A stretch of DNA of 64,000 nucleotides from an uncultured Bacteroidales bacterium. GTDB lineage: Bacteria > Bacteroidota > Bacteroidia > Bacteroidales > UBA932. The first letter of the stretch is position 1, and the number at the start of each line of letters is the position of its first letter. The notes under the pieces were generated by a model, which was not told the DNA's origin, ran no database searches, and saw nothing but the letters and a program-made list of their open reading frames with translations. A program made the position numbers and the translations under genes. The stretch spans positions 182,900 to 246,899 of the forward strand of contig CASFSL010000040.1 in the NCBI GenBank assembly GCA_949297365.1. Reading direction: 5' to 3'. Below, piece by piece: positions 29,011-38,209 of the stretch.

Positions 29011-29847
29011 CTAAAGATATCTGTTGAACCAGGTAATCTGCCGCTTGGCATAGCGGCGGGTATTCCGCTTGACCAGTTCCACCGCCTCGTCCAGGGATAC
29101 ATTGCCGTCCAGATAATCAAAGACCTCGCTGTAACCGACAGTCCGGAGAGCCGGCATGTCGCGGTATGCGGCCAGCGAGTGCACCTCATCTACCAGTCCT
29201 GCCTCGAACATCTTCTCGGCCCTGCGGTCTATACGGGCGTAGAGTTCTTCTCTGGGCATGGTCAGGATTTTCCGTTCCACATTGAAAAAGCGTTTCTTCT
29301 GAGGATTGGTCTTGAACGAGGAGAATTTACGTCCCGTGGAGAGCGTCACTTCCAGAGCCCTTACGACCCGCTGACGGTTGGACAGGTCTATAGCGGCATA
29401 GCTCTCCGGATCCAGCTCCCGCAGTTCCTCAGCAAGAGCACCGACTCCCTCACTCATCGCCCTTTCCGTCAACTTTCTGCGCAAGTCCTGATCCGCCGGC
29501 GGAAAATCATCAAAGCCATAGCAGACCGCATCGGCGTACAGACCCGAGCCTCCCACCATCACCAGGCGGTCATGCTCCTTGAAAAGTCCGGACAGCAGGG
29601 CCATGGCCTCCAGCTCATACCTGCCTGCCGAATAATGGTCCGCCACCGAGTGACTGAATATGAAATAATGCCTTACCTGACGGAGCTGCTCCTCGGAAGG
29701 GGGAGCCGTTCCTATACGCATCTCCCTGAATATCTGCCTGGAATCGCATGATATAACAGGAGAACCGTATTCCTTTGCCAACTCTATGGCATAATCCGTC
29801 TTCCCGACCGCAGTCGGCCCCAGAACCAATGTAAGAGCTTTCTCCAT
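29011..29847 (-). CDS. miaA: tRNA dimethylallyltransferase
   Basis: Adds the dimethylallyl group to A37 of UNN-decoding tRNAs. The 278 residues carry P-loop GPTAVGKT, SCDSRQIF, GGSGLYADAV, the LSNRQRVVRALEV block and FNRYL end. A little shorter than many MiaA (about 300), lacking only C-terminal extension. Convergent with recQ with 6 nt between stops. Confidence 0.93.
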   Translation of the reverse strand: MEKALTLVLGPTAVGKTDYAIELAKEYGSPVISCDSRQIFREMRIGTAPPSEEQLRQVRHYFIFSHSVADHYSAGRYELEAMALLSGLFKEHDRLVMVGGSGLYADAVCYGFDDFPPADQDLRRKLTERAMSEGVGALAEELRELDPESYAAIDLSNRQRVVRALEVTLSTGRKFSSFKTNPQKKRFFNVERKILTMPREELYARIDRRAEKMFEAGLVDEVHSLAAYRDMPALRTVGYSEVFDYLDGNVSLDEAVELVKRNTRRYAKRQITWFNRYL

Positions 29848-29852
29848 CAGAA

Positions 29853-30353
29853 CTATACAGCCTCTTCTCCTTCAGGAAGCTCCTCCTCATCAAAGGCTTC
29901 TTCCTGAACATCAGCCTGAGCCGAGCCACTGTTCGAGAACTCCTCGTAATCCTCATACGCAGACGAGAACTGATCCGGATTACGGCCCTTCTCGGCCACC
30001 AGCACCGGATAGGACCGCCTCGGACTGTATTCCGCCTCCGACACAAAACGCAGTTCCAGGGACAGGCCCTTGCCCATATTGTACACATAACGGACTGCCG
30101 CCCCGTCCTTGAAAGCGTCCTCAACGGAGACCCTGTCCATGGAGCCGTCCCCGAAATCGAACAGGCCGATCCTGCGCATTATCTCACCCTTGCCCGACAA
30201 TGTCTCGAACACCGTCATCTGATCCGGAGAGAAACCCAGGTCCCTGTCCAGAAACTCATGCAGCCTGAACAGGCTCATTCCTGTCTCCAGTTCGTATTCC
30301 CGCATGAATATCTTATTGCCGGGAATAACCGCCTTATACCTGAATACTGTCAT
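29853..30353 (-). CDS. pRiA4b ORF-3-like protein
   Basis: 166 residues beginning FRYKAVIPGNKIFMREYELE, the layout of the pRiA4b ORF-3 / IS1096-TnpR-like domain (also called plasmid pRiA4b Orf3), followed by an acidic, low-complexity tail (EEAFDEEELPEGEEAV). Bacteroidota carry this as a housekeeping-context gene beside miaA or the acyl-CoA reductase. The role of the family is unknown; no sign of transposition here. Confidence 0.6.
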   Translation of the reverse strand: MTVFRYKAVIPGNKIFMREYELETGMSLFRLHEFLDRDLGFSPDQMTVFETLSGKGEIMRRIGLFDFGDGSMDRVSVEDAFKDGAAVRYVYNMGKGLSLELRFVSEAEYSPRRSYPVLVAEKGRNPDQFSSAYEDYEEFSNSGSAQADVQEEAFDEEELPEGEEAV

Positions 30354-30358
30354 AACTT

Positions 30359-31393
30359 TTATTTATTTACTCCTCTCAGAAAACCCACAGTATCGACCCC
30401 GTCCGGCCAGTCGTCCAGAGCAGGCCTCTGAGCATAGCCAAAGTTACGGATAATTTTTTGAATTCTGTCCTCATTGGCTCCGATAAATTTTTCCAGTTCC
30501 ATTTCAGAGCGGTATTCCACATACCACACCTCTCCCACATGCAGGCTCATGTCCAGCGGCCTGCAGAGGCTGATGTCTTCCGACGCTCCCGGTATCAGCC
30601 GTCTGAGATCACGGAAAATGACGGTGCCGCTGTCCAGGAACTTTTCTCCGGACAGGGTAAGTACAGCCCTGTTCCTGCGGTGATTGTCCCTTCCTGGCCG
30701 TTCCCAATGCCTAAGGGCGAAAGCTTCGGCAGCAGCCATTGCCCCTGAGAGATCGTACCCTTGCGGCACCAGCAGGCATGTCGCGCTGCGGCAGCCCAGA
30801 CCGTAGTACAGCAGCATGTCTTCTGCAAGAGCCTCCAGGCCGGCCCGGGCCTCATCTCCCGTGAGCACGGCCATGCTGAACCGCGAGGCCCTGATGATTT
30901 TGGGGATATAAGGAAAATATGTTTCAAAATACGCCGCCGCGGCATCGCCTCCCATTGTCAGCAGGGCATCAGGCGTCCAACCGTCGGTCGAGTCACAGAA
31001 CTCCACTCCGGGGAAAAGCACCGGCAGCAGATACCGGTCCTTCGATGAGAGTTTGACCACCGGCTTCCAGCCCGCCGCCAGCACCGACAGGATATCGTGA
31101 AACGCTACCGCCGGGATATTGCCGGCCGCCACCACTCCGCAGACCTTTCCCGATGCTGCCGGTTCCGGCCCAGGGTATTGTTCCAGCCAGTTCCTCAGCA
31201 CATCTTCCCTCAGCATCCCTTCCGCCAGGGCTCCGAGGGCGCGGCGCTGCATCCACGGCGTGAAGAACACATTGCCCCTCGCCGAGAGCTCCACCGCCGC
31301 ATCCAGCTCCGGCCATTTCTCTTTCCCCTCCAGCCACCCCTCAATCCTTCTCCCCAAAGCCGCATACCTTTCTATAAATTGACCTCTATGCAT
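30359..31393 (-). CDS. acyl-CoA reductase, LuxC-like
   Basis: 344 residues of the aldehyde dehydrogenase superfamily, in the short LuxC branch. VVAAGNIPAVAFHDIL near residue 90 is the nucleotide-binding turn, VVKLSSKD follows, and Cys201 in GLGCRSATC is the expected catalytic cysteine. LuxC enzymes reduce acyl-CoA or acyl groups to aldehydes; no LuxA/B/D/E partner is present, so the product here is unknown (perhaps an aldehyde for ether lipid or alcohol formation). It lies 5 nt upstream of the pRiA4b-like gene and behind a TATCTTTG box. Confidence 0.75.
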   Translation of the reverse strand: MHRGQFIERYAALGRRIEGWLEGKEKWPELDAAVELSARGNVFFTPWMQRRALGALAEGMLREDVLRNWLEQYPGPEPAASGKVCGVVAAGNIPAVAFHDILSVLAAGWKPVVKLSSKDRYLLPVLFPGVEFCDSTDGWTPDALLTMGGDAAAAYFETYFPYIPKIIRASRFSMAVLTGDEARAGLEALAEDMLLYYGLGCRSATCLLVPQGYDLSGAMAAAEAFALRHWERPGRDNHRRNRAVLTLSGEKFLDSGTVIFRDLRRLIPGASEDISLCRPLDMSLHVGEVWYVEYRSEMELEKFIGANEDRIQKIIRNFGYAQRPALDDWPDGVDTVGFLRGVNK

Positions 31394-31413
31394 TTTTCAA
31401 TCAGTTGACAGCC

Positions 31414-31421
31414 CAAAGATA
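31414..31421 (-). promoter_or_regulatory. promoter box for the acyl-CoA reductase
   Basis: TATCTTTG on the minus strand, 21 nt before the start codon. No clear -33 element. Confidence 0.5.
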
Positions 31422-31472
31422 AAAAATTTTAGGCTCATCCGCCTTTTTTGCCTAACTTAGGGGCTTAAACGG

Positions 31473-32090
31473 ATGGATATGGAAATTCAGGAGAGAAACG
31501 ACACTTTCAAGAGCCTGGAGGCCCCGTCGGAGGGGCTGTATAAGGAGAAAGGCAGCAAGTTTCTCGCTTTTGCATATCCGGTGATATCGGAAGAGGAGAT
31601 AAAACAGCATCTGGAGCGGATACGGAAAGAATATTACGACGCGCGGCATCACTGCTATGCGTACAGGCTCGGGCTGGAGGGCAGTGTGTGGAGGATGAAC
31701 GATGACGGAGAGCCTTCGTCCACTGCCGGCAGACCGATATTCGGACAGATACAGTCGGCCGGACTGAGTGACATACTGATAGTGGTCGTCCGCTACTTCG
31801 GAGGCATAAAGCTCGGAGTACCAGGTCTGATCAACGCCTACCGGAGCGCGGCCGCCGATGCGGTAGCGCACGGCAGGATAGTGGAGAAAACCGCAACCGA
31901 GACCTTTGCGGTAACATTTGACTACACCGGTATGGACCGGGTAATGAAGGTGATGAAGGACATGGGCCTGTCTCCCTCCAGGTTCGATACAGGGAACGAA
32001 TGCCGCCTGGAGATGAGCGTAAGACTCCGCGACTCGGACCGGTTCGTCCAGCGCATGACCGATGCCGAGGCCAAAGTGGAACACATATAA
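31473..32090 (+). CDS. yigZ: YigZ/IMPACT family protein
   Basis: 205 residues with the UPF0029/IMPACT N-domain (KGSKFLAFAYPV...HHCYAYRLG...DDGEPSSTAGRPI) and a second alpha/beta domain. The YigZ family binds nucleic acid and has an unclear role in translation or stress; in Bacteroidota it is commonly a single-copy housekeeping gene. First of three genes with 12-nt gaps, joined to pyrB. Confidence 0.88.
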   Translation: MDMEIQERNDTFKSLEAPSEGLYKEKGSKFLAFAYPVISEEEIKQHLERIRKEYYDARHHCYAYRLGLEGSVWRMNDDGEPSSTAGRPIFGQIQSAGLSDILIVVVRYFGGIKLGVPGLINAYRSAAADAVAHGRIVEKTATETFAVTFDYTGMDRVMKVMKDMGLSPSRFDTGNECRLEMSVRLRDSDRFVQRMTDAEAKVEHI

Positions 32091-32102
32091 TATAAATGAT
32101 AT

Positions 32103-33008
32103 ATGCCTAAAAGTTTAATATCCATTCAGGACTTCACCAAAGAGGAGATACTGCACATCCTCGATGTAGCCGAGGAGATGGAGCACAATAAGTCGCAGAC
32201 ATTCCTGAGCGACAAGGTAGTGGCCTGCATCTTCTTCGAGCCGTCCACAAGGACCAGACTGAGTTTCGAGACTGCGGCCAACCGTCTGGGAGCCCGCGTC
32301 ATAGGCTTTTCGGACGCGGCCAACACCAGCATCCGGAAGGGAGAGAGCCTCAAGGATACCATCAAGATGGTCTCCAATTACGTGGACCTCATCGTCATGA
32401 GGCATCCTCTCGAGGGCAGTGCCCGCTATGCTTCGGAAGTGGCCTCAGTGCCGGTCATCAACGCCGGTGACGGAGCCAACCAGCATCCGACTCAGACCCT
32501 GCTCGACCTCTACACCATCAGGCAGACCCAGGGCCGCCTGGACCACATCAACATCAACATGGTCGGCGACCTCAAATACGGCAGGACAGTACACTCACTG
32601 CTTCAGGCCATGAGCCATTTCTCCCCCGAGTTCGAGTTCACGGCCCCGGACGAGCTCAAGCTGCCGCAGGAATACCGCGACTTCATGGACAGCAAGGGCA
32701 TCCCCTATAAGGAGACTGCCGACCTTCGGGAATATCTGGACAGTACGGACATTCTGTACATGACCCGCATCCAGCAGGAGCGGTTCACCGACCCCGTGGA
32801 ATACGAGAAAGTCAAGAATGTATACAGTCTCAACGCCTCCATGCTCTCCGGAGTACGTCCGAACATGAAAATTCTGCACCCCCTGCCCCGCCTGCAGGAA
32901 ATCGCCACCGACGTGGACGAGACCCCTTACGCATGGTATTTCAAGCAGGCCGAGAACGGAATGTACGTCCGCATGGCCATCATATCATACTTACTCGGTA
33001 AAAGATAG
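32103..33008 (+). CDS. pyrB: aspartate carbamoyltransferase, catalytic subunit
   Basis: Transfers carbamoyl from carbamoyl phosphate to aspartate, first committed step of pyrimidine synthesis. 301 residues with the carbamoyl-phosphate loop [42 protein letters not shown] and HPLPR. Followed 12 nt later by its regulatory chain, so a c6r6 holoenzyme like E. coli's is expected. Confidence 0.97.
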   Translation: MPKSLISIQDFTKEEILHILDVAEEMEHNKSQTFLSDKVVACIFFEPSTRTRLSFETAANRLGARVIGFSDAANTSIRKGESLKDTIKMVSNYVDLIVMRHPLEGSARYASEVASVPVINAGDGANQHPTQTLLDLYTIRQTQGRLDHININMVGDLKYGRTVHSLLQAMSHFSPEFEFTAPDELKLPQEYRDFMDSKGIPYKETADLREYLDSTDILYMTRIQQERFTDPVEYEKVKNVYSLNASMLSGVRPNMKILHPLPRLQEIATDVDETPYAWYFKQAENGMYVRMAIISYLLGKR

Positions 33009-33020
33009 GAGGACAGTCTT

Positions 33021-33485
33021 ATGGAAAGAAACACAATGGAAACAAACGACGGGAAGCAGCTCAAAGTGAGCGCGATAAAGAACGGCACAGTACTGGACCA
33101 CATTCCCAGCTGCCAGGTCTTCAAAGTAATCGACATCCTCGGTCTGAGCGGGTCGGAGCATCCGGTCACTTTCGGTGTCAATCTGGACAGCAAGTCCATG
33201 GGCCGCAAGGGCATCATCAAGATATCCGAGAGATTCTTCAAGGATGACGAACTCAACAAGATAGCTCTCATCGCCCCCAACGCCAGCGTCAACATCATCC
33301 GCGACTTCAAGGTAGTGGAGAAAAAGCTGCTGACCATCCCGGAGACCATCTGCGGTATCGTCAAGTGCATCAACCCCATGTGCGTGACCAACCACGAAGA
33401 TATCCCGACAAGGTTCAGGACCATAGTAAAAGGCTCTGAGATACAGTTGCAGTGCGTATACTGCGAAAAGATTACTGATTTATAA
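33021..33485 (+). CDS. pyrI: aspartate carbamoyltransferase, regulatory subunit
   Basis: Binds CTP/ATP to regulate PyrB. 154 residues: allosteric domain (LKVSAIKNGTVLDHIPS...) and a zinc domain with C-x4-C (CINPMC) and C-x2-C (CVYC). An internal Met (METNDGK, codon 6) could also be the start; the E. coli N-terminus is nearer to the shorter form. Confidence 0.95.
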   Translation: MERNTMETNDGKQLKVSAIKNGTVLDHIPSCQVFKVIDILGLSGSEHPVTFGVNLDSKSMGRKGIIKISERFFKDDELNKIALIAPNASVNIIRDFKVVEKKLLTIPETICGIVKCINPMCVTNHEDIPTRFRTIVKGSEIQLQCVYCEKITDL

Positions 33486-33512
33486 TTTTTACCCATTGTC
33501 ACAAATATTTTG

Positions 33513-33520
33513 TAACTTTG
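33513..33520 (+). promoter_or_regulatory. promoter box for serC
   Basis: TAACTTTG, 41 nt before the serC start. The AT-rich spacer following gives a short leader. A TTG lies too close (14 nt upstream) for a standard -33. Confidence 0.55.
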
Positions 33521-33561
33521 TCGCTTAATAACGATTAAACATTTTTAACAATTTTTACAAT

Positions 33562-34635
33562 ATGAAAAAAGCTTATAATTTCAACGCCGGTCCCTGCGTT
33601 CTGCCCAAACCGGCTATCGAAGCGGCTATCGAGGCCCTCAAAGACTTTAAGGGTACAGGAATGTCCGTAATAGAAGTGTCTCACAGAAGCAAGGAGTGGG
33701 AGGCCGTTATGGACGAGTGCCGTTCTCTCTGGAAAGAGCTCCTCAACATTCCTGAAGGATACAGCGTCCTCTTCCTGGGCGGCGGTGCATCCCTCCAGTT
33801 CCTCTATGTGGCCATGAACCTTCTCGAGAACAAGGCCGGCTACCTGGAGACAGGCGTATGGGCAAAGAAAGCCCTGAAAGAGGCCAAGGGTATCGGCAAC
33901 GCCTATGCAGTGGCTTCCTCAGCTGACAAGAACTACACCTACATCCCTAAGGGATACGAGATTCCCACAGACCTCGACTATTTCCACATCACCACCAACA
34001 ACACCATCAAGGGCACTGAGATTCATGAGGATATGGACTGCCCCGTGCCCCTCGTAGCCGATATGTCATCCGATATCATGAGCCGTCCCGTGGACGTTTC
34101 GAAGTATGCTCTGATCTACGGAGGTGCCCAGAAGAACGTAGGTCCTGCCGGTGTAGTATTCGTTATCGTTAAGGACGAGATTCTCGGCAAGGTATCCCGT
34201 TATCTGCCCACCATGCTCGACTACCGCACACACATCGAGGGTGAGTCCATGTTCAACACTCCTCCTGTGTTCTCCATCTTCGTTATGACCGAGACCCTGA
34301 AGTGGGTTAAGGCTCAGGGTGGTGTAAAGGCCATGTACGAGCTCAACAAGAAGAAAGCCGGCATGCTCTATGACGAGATCGACCGCAACTCTCTCTTCGT
34401 AGGTACAGCCGCCAAGGAGGACCGCTCCCTGATGAACGTATGCTTCGTAATGGCTCCCGGCCATGAGGATCTTCAGGACGAGTTCCTCGCCTTCGCAAAG
34501 GAAAGAGGCATGGTAGGTATCAAGGGCCACCGCTCAGTAGGCGGATTCCGCGCCTCCATCTACAACGCCTGCCCTATCGAGGCTGTTGAGGCTCTGATCG
34601 CCTGCATGCAGGAGTTCGAGAAGATGCACAAATAA
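33562..34635 (+). CDS. serC: phosphoserine aminotransferase
   Basis: PLP-dependent step of serine synthesis (and of pyridoxal phosphate synthesis in some bacteria). 357 residues, class V aminotransferase: [24 protein letters not shown], and the PLP lysine in [12 protein letters not shown]. Part of a serC-serA-DUF1015 cluster on the plus strand. Confidence 0.96.
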   Translation: MKKAYNFNAGPCVLPKPAIEAAIEALKDFKGTGMSVIEVSHRSKEWEAVMDECRSLWKELLNIPEGYSVLFLGGGASLQFLYVAMNLLENKAGYLETGVWAKKALKEAKGIGNAYAVASSADKNYTYIPKGYEIPTDLDYFHITTNNTIKGTEIHEDMDCPVPLVADMSSDIMSRPVDVSKYALIYGGAQKNVGPAGVVFVIVKDEILGKVSRYLPTMLDYRTHIEGESMFNTPPVFSIFVMTETLKWVKAQGGVKAMYELNKKKAGMLYDEIDRNSLFVGTAAKEDRSLMNVCFVMAPGHEDLQDEFLAFAKERGMVGIKGHRSVGGFRASIYNACPIEAVEALIACMQEFEKMHK

Positions 34636-34642
34636 TTTAACT

Positions 34643-34696
34643 CCGCGACCTCGGCACGACCGGATTCATATCATGGCTGCCGGGGTTCGGCTTTTT
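34643..34696 (+). terminator. hairpin with T tract between serC and serA
   Basis: CCG..ACC.CGGCA pairs imperfectly with TGCCGGGGTTCGG across an about 26-nt loop, followed by CTTTTT. It could end or attenuate the serC transcript before serA. Confidence 0.55.
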
Positions 34697-34731
34697 GAAA
34701 CGGATAGAATCAACTTATTAAAATATTTGCA

Positions 34732-35652
34732 ATGAAAGTATTAGTAGCAACTGAGAAACCTTTTTCAAAGGTAGCCGTTGACCAGATCCGCGAGATCGTC
34801 GAGAAAGGCGGCCATGAGCTTGCAACTCTCGAGAAATATACTGATGTACAGCAGCTTTACGCAGCAGTGGCAGACGCTGACGCCCTCATCGTCCGCTCCG
34901 ACAAGGTGACCAAGGAGGTCATTGCAGCCGCTCCCAAGCTGAAGATCGTTGTACGCGCCGGCGCAGGTTATGACAACCTCGACCTGGCAGCCTGCACCGA
35001 GAGAGGCATAGTAGCCATGAACACCCCCGGTCAGAACTCCAATGCCGTAGCCGAGCTCGCTATCGGCATGATGATCTACATCTCCCGCAACCAGTTCACT
35101 CCCGGCACAGGTTCTGAGCTTAAAGGCAAGACCCTCGGTATCCAGGCTTATGGCAATGTCGGCCGTCTGGTAGCAGCCCACGCCAAGAGCTTCGGTATGA
35201 AGATTATGGCTTTCGATCCCTTCGTTCCTGCAGAGAGGATTCAGTCCGAAGGCGTTGAGGTCGCCGCTTCACTCGAGGACCTCTATGCAAAGAGCGACTT
35301 CGTGTCCCTCCATATCCCCGCAACCAACGAGACCAAGAACTCCATCGGTTACGCTCTTCTCTCCAAGATGCCTAAAGGCGGCTGCCTCGTGAACACCGCC
35401 CGCAAGGAAGTGATCAACGAGCCCGAGCTTGTAAAGGTGCTCGAGGAGAGACAGGACCTGAAGTACATCACCGACATCGCCGCCACCAACCAGGCAGAGC
35501 TGAACGAGAAGTTCGGCAAGAGAGTCTTCGCCACCCCCAAGAAGATGGGTGCCGAGACAGCCGAGGCCAATATCAACGCCGGAGTAGCGGCAGCCAACCA
35601 GATCTGCGACTTCTTCGCTACAGGCAACCGCAAGTTCCAGGTAAACAAATAG
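34732..35652 (+). CDS. serA: D-3-phosphoglycerate dehydrogenase, short type without ACT domain
   Basis: Oxidises 3-phosphoglycerate as the first step of serine synthesis. 306 residues: NAD-binding domain (AYGNVGRLVA, with Ala where the first Gly of the GxGxxG is usual) and no C-terminal ACT domain, so probably no serine feedback through ACT. The catalytic His of the usual TPHIG motif is Lys270 (TPKKMGAET); Arg224 (NTARKE) is kept. This Lys form is the type IIIK pattern described for the Entamoeba enzyme and for Bacteroides relatives. It follows serC. Confidence 0.92.
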   Translation: MKVLVATEKPFSKVAVDQIREIVEKGGHELATLEKYTDVQQLYAAVADADALIVRSDKVTKEVIAAAPKLKIVVRAGAGYDNLDLAACTERGIVAMNTPGQNSNAVAELAIGMMIYISRNQFTPGTGSELKGKTLGIQAYGNVGRLVAAHAKSFGMKIMAFDPFVPAERIQSEGVEVAASLEDLYAKSDFVSLHIPATNETKNSIGYALLSKMPKGGCLVNTARKEVINEPELVKVLEERQDLKYITDIAATNQAELNEKFGKRVFATPKKMGAETAEANINAGVAAANQICDFFATGNRKFQVNK

Positions 35653-35671
35653 TAAATAGGAGAGAAACGAT

Positions 35672-36916
35672 ATGGTAAAAGTAAAACCTTTCGCAGCGAT
35701 CCGCCCTCCCAAGGCCATCGTGACTGAAGTGGCAGCCCGCCCTTACGACGTGCTCAACTCCCAGGAAGCAAAGGCTGAGGCCGGCGAGAAATCCCTCCTT
35801 CACATCACCAAGCCCGAGATAGACTTCGATCCCATCATCGACGAGCACTCACAGCCCGCTTACGACAAGGCTGTCGAGAACTTCAAGAAATGGCAGGAGA
35901 AAGGCTGGCTCGTGCAGGACAAGAAGGAATGCTACTATGTATATGCACAGACCATGAACGGCCGTACCCAGTACGGAATCGTGCTCTGCGCCAATGTAGA
36001 CGACTACCTGACCGGTAAGATCAAGAAGCATGAGCTCACCCGCAAGGACAAGGAAGAGGACCGTATGATCCACGTCCGCATCCAGAACGCCAACATCGAG
36101 CCCGTATTCTTCGCTTATCCCGACAACACCGAGATCAACGCCATCGTAAAGAAGTACACCGACGGCAAGCCCGAGTACGATTTTGTGGCACCCGACGACG
36201 GTTTCGGCCACCATTTCTGGGTTATCGACAATGACGAGGACATCAAGAGGATTACCGAGATTTTCTCGACCATCCCTGCGTTCTATGTAGCCGACGGTCA
36301 CCACCGCACAGCAGCTGCCGCTCTCGTAGGCGAGGAGAAGCGCCGTCAGAACCCCAACCACCGCGGAGACGAGGAGTACAACTACTTCATGGCAGTGGTA
36401 TTCCCCGAGAGCCACCTCAAGATTATCGACTACAACCGCGTGGTGAAGGACCTCAACGGCCTCACACCCGAGCAGTTCATCCAGAAATTAGGCGAGGACT
36501 TTGAGATCAAGGACATGGGTACCGAGATCTACAAGCCCAAGAACCTGCACAACTTCTCCATGTACATCGGCGGTCACTGGTATTCCCTCACAGCCAAGAA
36601 GGGCACCTACGACGACAACGATCCCATCGGATGCCTCGACGTGACCATCTGCTCCAACCTTATCTTCGACAAGCTCCTCGACATCAAGGATCTCCGTACA
36701 TCGAAGCGTATTGATTTCGTAGGAGGTATCAGAGGTCTCGGCGAGCTCAAGAAGAGAGTTGACTCAGGTGAGATGGCAGCAGCCTTCGCTCTGTATCCCG
36801 TATCAATGAAGCAGCTTATCAGGATAGCCGACACAGGCAACATCATGCCTCCCAAGACTACCTGGTTCGAGCCTAAGCTCAGGAGCGGTCTGGCAATCCA
36901 CAAGCTCGAGCGATAA
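35672..36916 (+). CDS. DUF1015 family protein
   Basis: 414 residues; VKPFAAIRPPKAIVTEVAARPYDVL at the start and VADGHHRTAAA (HxxR-like box) and RIDFVGGIRGLGEL later are diagnostic of DUF1015. It is the last gene of the serC-serA unit, 19 nt behind serA. This three-gene association is repeated in Bacteroidota and suggests a role in the serine/phosphoserine pathway (some DUF1015 relatives are reported as serine kinases), which I treat as inference. Confidence 0.85.
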   Translation: MVKVKPFAAIRPPKAIVTEVAARPYDVLNSQEAKAEAGEKSLLHITKPEIDFDPIIDEHSQPAYDKAVENFKKWQEKGWLVQDKKECYYVYAQTMNGRTQYGIVLCANVDDYLTGKIKKHELTRKDKEEDRMIHVRIQNANIEPVFFAYPDNTEINAIVKKYTDGKPEYDFVAPDDGFGHHFWVIDNDEDIKRITEIFSTIPAFYVADGHHRTAAAALVGEEKRRQNPNHRGDEEYNYFMAVVFPESHLKIIDYNRVVKDLNGLTPEQFIQKLGEDFEIKDMGTEIYKPKNLHNFSMYIGGHWYSLTAKKGTYDDNDPIGCLDVTICSNLIFDKLLDIKDLRTSKRIDFVGGIRGLGELKKRVDSGEMAAAFALYPVSMKQLIRIADTGNIMPPKTTWFEPKLRSGLAIHKLER

Positions 36917-37000
36917 TTACGGTGCGGCGCGTCATAGCAGGCAAACTGCTGCGATGCCTTGCGCTTTACCCACTCTGACACACCTTATGTACTTTGATTT

Positions 37001-37040
37001 AGGGGCCGTAATTGATGTATATCCGTTGCGGCCTCTTTTA
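37001..37040 (+). terminator. terminator behind the serine cluster
   Basis: AGGGGCCG and CGGCCTCT with a 20-nt loop, then TTTTA. The spacer 36917-37218 otherwise holds a second hairpin (below), a small AGCAG/CTGCT hairpin near 36938, and no gene. Confidence 0.65.
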
Positions 37041-37100
37041 TATAATGCGCGGGATTGGCTTTATTTACCAATGCCTTAATAATCAGATTAATACAATTCA

Positions 37101-37146
37101 AAAGGTGCCACGTTGCCTTTTGAAACCCGGACACGGCACCTTTCTA
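37101..37146. terminator. second hairpin before the nucleotidyltransferase
   Basis: AAAGGTGCC pairs with GGCACCTTT across a 25-nt loop, flanked by As on the left and followed by CTATTTTT, so it can work in both directions. Confidence 0.65.
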
Positions 37147-37218
37147 TTTTTAAACAGACTGAGTTTCAACTATTTAACCATTTACAGTGTTCCCTGACAA
37201 CGTATCAAGATTGCACAT

Positions 37219-38133
37219 ATGAAACCGACATTAGTAGTATTGGCAGCGGGCATGGGTTCCCGCTACGGTTCCCTCAAACAGATGGACGGAGTCGGCCCCA
37301 ACGGCGAGGCCATCATCGATTACTCTATCTACGACGCAGTTCGCGCTGGATTCGGCAAAGTAGTGTTCATCATCCGCCACTCATTTGAAAAGGCTTTCCG
37401 CGAGATATTCACCCCGGAGCATTTCGGAGGCAAGGTTGAGATTGACTTCGTCTTTCAGGAACTCGAATACCTGCCCGAAGGTTTCTCAGTACCGGAGGGC
37501 CGTGAGAAACCCTGGGGTACATGTCACGCCGTAATGATGGCCGCCCCTGTAGTCAGCACTCCTTTCGCCGTCATCAACTCCGATGACTTCTACGGCCGCG
37601 AGGGTTACGCCGTACTGGCCGACTACCTGCGCAGCGTGGACGGACAGACCGGCAAGTACTCCATGGTCGGCTACAATCTGCACAACACCCTCTCCGACTA
37701 CGGTACCGTCTCACGCGGAGAGTGCTCCGTCGATGCTGACGGCAATCTAGTATCAATCGTTGAGCGCACTGCGATTCAGCGTATGGAGGACGGCCGCATC
37801 ATGTACAAGGACGGGGACGGCCTGCATCCCCTGGACGAGAACACCGTTGTTTCCATGAACCTGTTCGGATTCACCCCAGACTTCTTCACCGAGTCAGACC
37901 GTCTGTTCAGACAGTTCCTCTCCGACCCGGCCAACATGTCCAACCCAAAGGCCGAGTTCTTCATCCCTCTGTGCGTCAACCAGCTCATCAATGAGGGCAA
38001 GGCCAGCCTCAAAGTACTCAACAGCGATGCCCAGTGGTTCGGTGTCACCTACAAGGAGGACCGTCCCTACGTAGTCAGCCGCATTCGCCAGCTGATAGAC
38101 ACGGGCATCTACCCCGAGCACCTCTGGAAATAA
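37219..38133 (+). CDS. sugar-phosphate nucleotidyltransferase-like protein
   Basis: 304 residues with the nucleotidyltransferase fold: LVVLAAGMGSRYGSLKQMDGVGPNGE is the nucleotide-binding loop, NSDDFYG the metal site, and WGTCHAVMMA follows. Related to glucose-1-phosphate nucleotidyltransferases, but the C-terminal half is a Bacteroidota-specific variant and no beta-helix is present. Sits alone on the plus strand. A monomeric NTP-transferase linked to cell-surface sugar metabolism is likely; the substrate is not assigned. Confidence 0.75.
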   Translation: MKPTLVVLAAGMGSRYGSLKQMDGVGPNGEAIIDYSIYDAVRAGFGKVVFIIRHSFEKAFREIFTPEHFGGKVEIDFVFQELEYLPEGFSVPEGREKPWGTCHAVMMAAPVVSTPFAVINSDDFYGREGYAVLADYLRSVDGQTGKYSMVGYNLHNTLSDYGTVSRGECSVDADGNLVSIVERTAIQRMEDGRIMYKDGDGLHPLDENTVVSMNLFGFTPDFFTESDRLFRQFLSDPANMSNPKAEFFIPLCVNQLINEGKASLKVLNSDAQWFGVTYKEDRPYVVSRIRQLIDTGIYPEHLWK

Positions 38134-38157
38134 CCCCCTCCACCGCACCATAAAAAA

Positions 38158-38192
38158 GCCCTGACCGCACACATTAGCAGCCAGGGCATTAT
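38158..38192. terminator. bidirectional terminator
   Basis: GCCCTG and CAGGGC around an 18-nt loop, preceded by AAAAAA and followed by ATTATTTT, between two convergent genes (stops at 38133 and 38210). Confidence 0.8.
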
Positions 38193-38209
38193 TTTATCCT
38201 GTCCGAATA

